A stretch of 52,676 bases of DNA from contig JAISVT010000062.1 in NCBI GenBank assembly GCA_031271405.1, forward strand, positions 1-52,676, given 5' to 3'. Position 1 is the first letter of the stretch, and the number at the start of each line of letters is the position of its first letter. The position numbers and the translations under genes are program-made. Below the pieces are notes generated by a model. The model saw only the letters and a program-made list of their open reading frames with translations. It made no database searches and was not told the origin of the DNA. Positions 15,001 through 24,000 of this stretch are shown one piece after another. The DNA is from Candidatus Endomicrobium macrotermitis. Its GTDB lineage: Bacteria > Elusimicrobiota > Endomicrobiia > Endomicrobiales > Endomicrobiaceae.

Positions 15001-18000
15001 ACAGAATTGATGACGGTTATCAGTATGATTCGATAGGAAGACTCGTTTCCAATAATTATCAGGCTATAATCAAAGGTGCAGACGGTGAAACCAGAGTTGT
15101 AGTCGGTACTGTTGAAAATAGATATCAGAGAAACGGAGAAAATGCTACTGCGTCCGTTTATACAAGCGATATTCGCAAAAGTGTGGGAACAGCCGAGGTG
15201 AATCCGCAAGGGGTACTAAACAGAGATATTATAAATTTCGAAAACGGGAAATTAGTTGATGAAGCAACTGAAAAGGCTGTCTTAGAGAGCATTGCCGGGC
15301 AGAAATCGCAACCTTCGTATTGGAGTAATGTAGGAGACGGAGAAGGGCAGGTTAGAAAGTCAGGGTATAGTTATCAGAATCTTGGATATTCAGCTCCGGC
15401 AAATAATCTTTCTTTCAGTGCCGTTGACCAATACAACTCAATAGGTGATTTGAGAGATATACAGGTATTAAAACGCGATGAAACGAGAAATACAATAGTG
15501 ACGGCTGTTGTTACCGGATTGTATGTTGCGGCATCGGTGGCGCTTGCTGTTGTAACTTTCGGTGCGTTTACTGCAATACAATTGAGTGCGCAAACAGCGG
15601 CTATGGCAGTTTTAGCTCTTGCCGCTATTCCTTCCGTTTATAACGGAATGAAGTCCGGAATGGAGAAAGTTTCTACCGGCGATACGTGGGGAGCTGTTAC
15701 TGAATTTGCTTTTGTAGCTTTGGACTTTGCGATGGTTGCAATTTCATTTGTCGGTGGAATTGCAAAAACGGCGAAAGCGGCAGCAGACGCTACTAAAGCA
15801 GCGGGTGCTGCCGGAAAAGAGGGCGCTAAAGCAGGTCTTAGGGCAACTCTCAAAGCCGGAGCGAAAAAACTTGGCGGTAGTATTGTCGGCGGTTTTAGGA
15901 ATGCTGCCGGCGGAATAAAATCTGCCGTACAAGGGTTCACCGCTGCATCTGGACTTTTGGCAAAGACCGGATACGTTTTTAGCGGCCTTGGAAAAGGATT
16001 GCTTACAGCGCTTTCTAATCCATGGGGTACAAGAGCACTCATTGCTACGGTTTCAACGGCTGCAGATTTAATAGGCGGTCAGAATCAAAATGGTTTCCTT
16101 GATATAGCTCGTTCAATGTCTCTTGCTCAAGTTTTCGGTTGGGGAGGTCGTATTTCGTCTGACAGCTTCCTTAACCAAAGAGCTTTTGGAAATTTAAAAT
16201 GGGGTGCTTTAATGCCGGTTTTGGGTTATGTACTGGCCCCGGGGTTAATTAACGGAGTTGCAAAAGGCGCTATATCATTAGGGAAAACATTTGCCGGCGG
16301 ATTTAAAGCAGGTACAGGTATTGCCGGCAAGATTACCGGCGGACTTAAGTCAGTAGGAAGTTCCATAAAAGGTTCTTTAGGGCAAATGATAAGTAATTTT
16401 AAAACAAACGTATCGTGGGGCGGGGCGAAAGGCAACGGATGGTTTACGAAAGAAGTCAACGGCGTTTCAAAAGTCGGCAGGTTTTCCAATTTCTTCTCTT
16501 CTCCTGCCGGAAGTAAGCTCGCCGGTGGGTTTAAAGGTGCTTGGCAGAATTTAGTTTCGGCGGTCACGAAAAAGGGCGCTTTCGGCGGTTTCAGTAAAGG
16601 CGCCTTCGAGACTTGGGCAGGCATATATAACCATACGTATACTATGACTCAACTGCAAGTCTTTATGAATGCGGTCGGCGACGTATATGACTATAGCGGC
16701 GGCTTCGGAGTAGGCGGAAATGGGTTTGGCGGAAATTTACTTGATTTTGTTTTTGGTGAAATGGGAACTGCTAATGGAAATATTTTTTCAGTAAATCTCG
16801 GACACAGTTTGATGTTTGGTGTCGGGATGCACGTCGGTATGCCTATATTTCAAGGCATAGCGGGCTTTGGTTCATCGTTGTTTGCCGCTGCGCCTGAAGT
16901 TACGGCAAGCGCTGCAGCAGGCGCTGCCGCCGAACAGAGCATATATGAGAAGTTTTTAGGTAAAAAAGCCGGGCAAGTCGCCGAGAGATATGTCGGCGGA
17001 ATTGTAGAAGAAGGTTTAAATGAAAATATTATACAGGCGATAATTACTCCTTACGTCGGCGCAAACGCCGCGGAATACATGTCTGAATTCTTGTCGCCGG
17101 GCGGCGGTGCTAATACTTCGCAACAGCAATATACGGAAGTTATAAACAGAGCGGATTTGAGTACTCAGGAAGGCAGGGAATATGCAAGGAAAAACACTCA
17201 GCAATATCTTGAAAACCTGGGTCTTACAGATGCTAATGTAGAAGTAAGCCCCAATGGTATTATTGTCAACGGCACTGCTATAACTGCTTCAGATATGCAG
17301 AACTCAAGATATGCCTTGCTTGCCGTAGCTTCTATAGCCGCTTCAAGCAAAAATGCCGACGGAACGGTCAGTTCGGAGAAATTTACTGAAAATATGGGAA
17401 ATATAGATAACGTTAGAAAGGTAATTTCAGATTACGGCGGTTTTGCAAACAGCGATTTCTCATTTAGGACAAATCTTGCTCAAAACTTCCCTGCTTTGAT
17501 GCAGCTTACAAATGTTATTGCGGCTAATTCCACCGTCAATCCTGCGACCGGCGCCAGAGAATTCAGCCCTGCTGCTTTTATCGCTAATAACCAAATCACA
17601 GATGCGGCTTCTGCAAAAGCGGCTGTCAATAACGTTATGCAGTTGATACAGTTAAGCGGCGCTAATACCGATGGCAGCGGAATAAAAACCGGTACTATAA
17701 ATATTCCGACTATTACTAGTATAGTAAATAGCTTGACTGCTTCAGCTTCGGCAAACAACGCTGAAACTATGGTAATTGTCGCAAATCTTTCAACATTTGC
17801 GAAACAAATTCCTGCAACTCAAAGCAAGGTAAATAAGTTTGTCAGTGACATTAGGAGACAGTTCGATGAAGGCTATGTTTCTTCTCAAGAACGGCAGGTA
17901 AACATTAGGAACGCTCTCACTGACGCCATAAATACAAAAATGACTGAAATGTATAACAATAACAAACAGTATGTAACAGAAACAATTCCTTTCTTGCAAG

Positions 18001-21000
18001 CATCTGCAGAAATAGCTTGGGCAGAAGGTGATGTTCAGGCTTATGATACTATGATGAGAGAAATAGCAGCATTGCCGTCTATTTCAGTTGACGCGGCTCT
18101 TGACAAACTTACGATAGAACAACTGAAAGCTTTGACAACCGGAATAAACGGCAACTCCGCATTATCAGAGTTGAATACTAAAGTTGTTGTTGAGCTTAAT
18201 TCTAAAGTGGTCTCTCAAATAAACAACGAAGTGGAAAGACTTACACAGATGAGAGATAATGGTTCCAACGCCGGATCGAGAAATATATTAGAAAAATTTG
18301 GTTCTGTAGAAGCATATGAGGCGACTCTTAAGTTTTTTACAGCTCTGCAAAGCTTGAATACGAACAATAATCTCTATGATGTTATGACAAGTAATTCGGA
18401 TGCGTATAACAAAGCCGTTAATGAATACAAATCTTCCGTTTTGGCAAACGTTTCTGAAGCGATTAACAGGCAGCTTGGCATATCGGCTGAAGAATCCGAA
18501 GCGGCAAATGAAAAAGCGAGATCCATAATAAATTTTATGTCTGCGGTTGAATTGGCGGCTATAGATAATTTGACAGATAAGTTAGTACGTGCTTCTTCTG
18601 AACAAATAGATGTTGTCAGAGGATTGGAACAGCAGGCAAGAGATCAAGTAAGAATGCTTGAAACTCAAATAAAGAAGATTGAAAATGGCGAACTTTCAGA
18701 GCAAGAAAAGATAAAGAAACTTGAATCTTTAAAGACAGTTTTAACTGTTGTGCGGCAAGCACAGAATGCGTTTAACTCATCTCCTGCAGAGTATACTGCA
18801 AATATGGCTGAATTGAAAGACTCCGTAATAAGTTTTATTGAGAGCAATGCAAGAGCTAACAATACGGATAATTCAGAAGATAAAAACAAATTAATAAATG
18901 ATAATGTACAAAAGATGCGAGAGATGTCTGTTGAACAGTTGCTTACCGATGCTTTAGAATATGTCTCTATAAATGTGTTAGCGCAGTTTGATGTCAGGCA
19001 TTCGGATATCAATGCTCAAGGTGTTCCAAACGATTTGTCTGACTTATTATCGGGACTCACCGCCGGCTATGTAACTGGGATTACAATGTTTGATTCTATA
19101 TCTTTAATCAGGGGATTGGAAAAAGGAATTGAGGTAATAAAAGATACATTCACAGATAAGGCAGAATTGGAAAGTGCTATGAACCGCGTATATGATGCGC
19201 GGGCTGACATAATAAATATCTTAACTGATTCAACCTTAAACGAAAAAGATAAAGTTTTAGCAATAACAGAATTGCTTAAATCGGATTATTCAAAGTTTGA
19301 GGCGATAGCGGATTATGTCGGTTTTGGGAAAGAAGCGATGGCACAATTTTTCATTAGAGCTATTGCGTATCAAGAAAGATTTGTCAGTGGTGCTAATGTC
19401 ACAGCCAATAGAGAATTCCAGAAAAAAGCAGAAAGATTTGTAGCAAACTTTATCGAGACACATAAAGTCGGCGAGACACTGCCAAAAGGATCTTTAGATA
19501 GATTTATGGGGCAGATTTCAAGTGCTGATTTTACCGAAGCAGAGCAAATCAATGTTATGAGAATGTTTGTTGATGAAGCTTTATTAAGAACTGCAAACTT
19601 CCATCTTAGAGCTTCACAGAGCGAAATGGTAGCTGCACTAGGTAACGGTTATAATGTGGCTCTTGATATGGGAGGCGGGAAAACCATAAGCCTTGTTGCC
19701 GATGCCATAATTGACAGGATGATCAACGGTAAATCTTCTAACATTGAAATTTTAGTTGGTAACGGTGCGGTTGGCAATTACAGAGGTAATCCGTTAGTTG
19801 ATAATTTACTTGCTTTTGTCGGTATGAGTGCGACTGTGATTGACGGCAGTTTTGGCGAAAGCGCGGAAGGAGCACAGAAGTTGGAGGCCGCTTATAAGGA
19901 CGCTGATCAGTTAAAGATTCTTGATCCGACTCAAAGAGGGCATTTAAAGAATAAAATAGCGGGAAGTCCTTATGGTGCGGCAATATCGGAGGCATTAAAT
20001 AGCGTTAGAAGAGTTCTTGCCGATGAAGTTCATTTATGGACATTAACACGTACTGCGGCAGTTATAGGCTCTGAAGGGACAATTCCCGCAGAGGGAACAA
20101 TTAAGAGAGTTGAAGATATGTCTTCTGCAATTAATGCAGAATATATAGCGAAGAATATGGATAAATTAGCGACGGTTAATGGAGAGTTGTTCGTTCCATC
20201 AGGCAATGATAACAGTGTTGATTTCACTATTAAGAGGTTTATGACTTGGGAACAATGGATTGAATATCGTAATAATCCCGCAAACGCCGAAAAAACAAAA
20301 AGTATGTTAGCTGTTGTAGGTGAAAGTACAGCTACTTTGCTTTTAGGCTTTAACGGAGCAATAGAAAGCAAAATAAATACTTCAGAAATTAATAACGGAG
20401 AAATGATGTCGTTTGTAAGAGGTTTCTTTACTGTTACTGATAAAGGAGGCATGGCAATTAGTGAAGAAGACGGTTTGGTAAAACCCTATGGTACCAGCGT
20501 AGAAGAGAATATGAATATATCCGATGTTTTCTTGCAAGCAGGGTTTGCTTTAAAGACATATTTAGGCGGACAAGATGGCGGAACAGTTAGATCTATTTTG
20601 GAGAAACGTACCAGAGAAAGTGAAACTTCTGCAAGTACCGACTTGTCCGCAATTTATGAAGGTGCAGAAAATGTCTCTATACTCGGAGTATCCGGAACTG
20701 TGTTAGGATTGCAGCAGCTTATTGCAAGCAGAACAGGAGCCGGCAAACTTTATCTTATTACAGGAGGCAGGGCAAATTTTGACGGTGTTGAAGAAGTAAA
20801 AGTAGCTGATACACATGAAGCTAAAGTAAAGGCTGTGAAAGAGGCTATTATAAGCGGTTTTAGCAGAGAAGAAAATATATTATTGCTTGCTAAAACAGCT
20901 CCGTCTGGCGCAGTATTTATGGAAGCAATAAAAGGCATATTGGCAGAAGGCGGTGCCAATGCAGAACTATTAAAGAGTTATACAATATACGACAGAACTG

Positions 21001-24000
21001 CCGGCGCTTCAGGTGTGAAATATACAAACGGGGCATTGTCAGACGCGGATGCACAGCAACTCGGAACAGTTACAGATACAGAAGGCGAGTCTATAAATGA
21101 AAAAAGCCGTGATGCCTTGGCTAAAGCAAAGAACCTTGAAAGAAAAATAATAATAGATAATGATGCGGGTGCTACTGGAGTGGATTATCAAGGCGATTAT
21201 ACTTTAGCAGTATTAGACTCTCACTTATACAGTAATACGGATTTGGCGCAGTTGTTGCAAAGAATAGGCAGACCAAATCCCGCAGGAACAGGACGTGGTG
21301 AAGCAGTAAGGTTTATTGTTCAAGATTCAAACGCAGTAGTTGCTCATATAGAAAGCGTTTTAGCGGATAGCGAATTTACGGCATTTTTTGAAAGAGCTGT
21401 AAAGGGCTTAGAAGGTAAATTCTTGAAAGATGTTAAAGCGAAAGAATTGTTTGAGAATTTAATAACAGGCGATGCTGAAACGGGATATAAATTGAAAAGC
21501 GGTGCAATTACCGACCAGCAATATCAAAGAGATGCTTTGCAATTGTTGACATTCTTTACTGAAACAAGCGAGATAAATGCTTCTATACGGTTTGCGGTAA
21601 GCAGCTCTATAAGAGACCGTATGTTGATATCCCAATTAAGAAATATGCAGGCCGTAGCTCAGCCTAATTCTAAAGAATACATGCTTGTTCAGCAGGCAAT
21701 AGATAGGGTATTGGCAAACGGAGAACATGATCCTAAGGCAGATTTAACCGGCCGCGGAACGGCTTCAGAAATGGAGTCCGATAGAGGCGATAGTTTTATA
21801 ACGAGATCTTATATGCAAAGTCGTGCTGAAACGCTTGGCGTTTTTAGAACTTTGCAAGCTTCTTTAGAAGCGGAATCGTTGGCAGACTCTTCGTCATATA
21901 TTTCTGCAAAAATTGTAATCGAGGAATTGACAAACTTGAACGAAGGAGAGTTGACAGAAGCGGCTTCTGCAATAGCGTCAAGTGAAGTGAAGACTTCCTT
22001 GGTAGAAGCTGAAACGCTTAAAGACTTTATGATGATGTTGTACGGCATGAGCGGTTACGTTTCTCCTCAGCTTACAAATAAAAAAGCAGAGCCTATTCTT
22101 GTAAATCAAGTTAATTTGACACAAGAACAACAGCAAGTTCTCAGAGATGCAAATTTAGTAATTACACAAAACGGCGAAGAAGTGATATCTTCAGCTGCGG
22201 GGCGTGCAGCGGTAGAGTTGATGAGAAACAATGTCAATAAGAAGGACAGTGCGGCCATGTCCAAAATCATAGGTATGTTGCTTACATTATTGGCAGCCGG
22301 TATAGGAGTGCCGCCTGAAGAGGATTTGAATGGCAGGGTTGTTAAATTGGCAAACGTGTTGCAATCCACAGGCATAACAGATATAAATAATGTTGTTTCG
22401 TTCTTGAATCTTGCATCATCTCTGAATGCCGAGCAGCAAGAAGTTTTGAAAGGCGTATCGCCGGCGAAGATAAAGAATGTTATAAACGCTAAACATTCGG
22501 CGTTCTTAATGCAACAAATATCTAGGCTTGGAAATTACAAGTTGCCTACTGCTCAAAGTGTGGCTCTTGCTAGTTTGCTTGGCGATGATGCAGGTAAAGA
22601 ATTGACGGCTATTAGAAATGCCTATGACAATGTTGAAACTAAACTTTACAATGCGGCTCGGTATAAATTGACTCCTGAACAAGAAGTTGCGCTTGCCAAT
22701 GCACAGCTTGCAAATTCTGCTTTGCCTATAGCCAAAGTTTCTCAATTTGTCGGAGGCAATTTGAAATATTTTACAATGCTTCCTGTATATGGCTTCTTTA
22801 ACAATTTGTTGGGTGTAAATCCTCAGGCTGCTGATATTGCCGGGCAAGTTTCCAATACTGCAAAGAGTGTCATAGGATACGGAACTACTAACTTGCTGTT
22901 GGGCAGGTATTCACAGCAAAATAATGCAAATACGGCAGTTGATAAAGCTGCACAGGGTGCGCTTGCAGTTTCCGGCAGTGTTGCAAGCAGAAGTGACATC
23001 AGAGCTTTGAGAAATTCAGTCAAAGCCCTTGACAAGTTGGTTCGCGTCCCCTTGTCAGACATTAATGTTTCGGATGGTACCGAGGTCAGGGCGCGTATGG
23101 CGGTTGTCGGCGCTCCGGTCAACACGGGTACGGATACCGCTATGGCGAGCATAGCATGGATGAATGAAAATGTGCCTGCGATGAACGAAGCTTTGAAAAA
23201 GCTTACGATTGCGGATTTTAATAATTTCAGACAGTTTGATTCACTGCCGTTCCTTGTAAGCAAAGGAGAAATTGATTCTAAAGCTATTACTGCGCAGAAC
23301 ATTATTGACGTAGTAAACGGCAAACCTCTCATGGAAATATTAAAACCCGGATTGTTTGCCGCTTACAATGCGGAAGTTGCTAAAGGAACTGAAAAAGAAA
23401 CAGACGAAAATAAGAAAAATGATGCGATAAACAGAAATAAAGCTAGAATGACAATTCCTGCAGTAAGAAAATTAGCACAAGATGCAAAGATTGATGTTGA
23501 AACGGCAATCGGTTATATATTGCCCGCTCAAAAGCCTGAAGAAGTTATAGGCAGATATAATGATGTCGCATCTCGCAAAGGTGCTGAATTTGCAGCCGTA
23601 AGAGTAACCATGGGTCTTTTGGCGTCAGCTTCCGATGCACAGGTAATCATTAACAGAATAGAAGAAAGCGATAAGAGAATGGCGAAATTCCTTGAGGAAA
23701 TGGGGCAACAGGCTAAACCTGCTTTCGCAGAAATGCCGAAAGCTGAACGCGTTGAAACGCTTAAAAGAGCGGGTGTAGTACAGCCTGTAAGCGAGTTGTT
23801 AAGAGCATCGGAGCAGACCGGAAAGTGGAATACGCCTGCGGCAGAACAAATACTTAGGGATGTAAAAAATAAGCCTACCGCAACCGAGACATTGCAGGCA
23901 TTGGAAGGAGAAGTGAGAGAGCATATAGCCGTTATGGAAGAAATGCGTAATGGAAAAATGCCGAGATTAAGACAAAGAGATATTACTGCAGTGATAAACA

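Noticed and set aside
19580-21600. The giant protein's motor as the cell's ordinary SecA
   Set aside because: The flanking sequence lacks recognisable preprotein-binding and C-terminal SecA domains, and the motifs deviate (DEVH, QRIGR) from housekeeping SecA.
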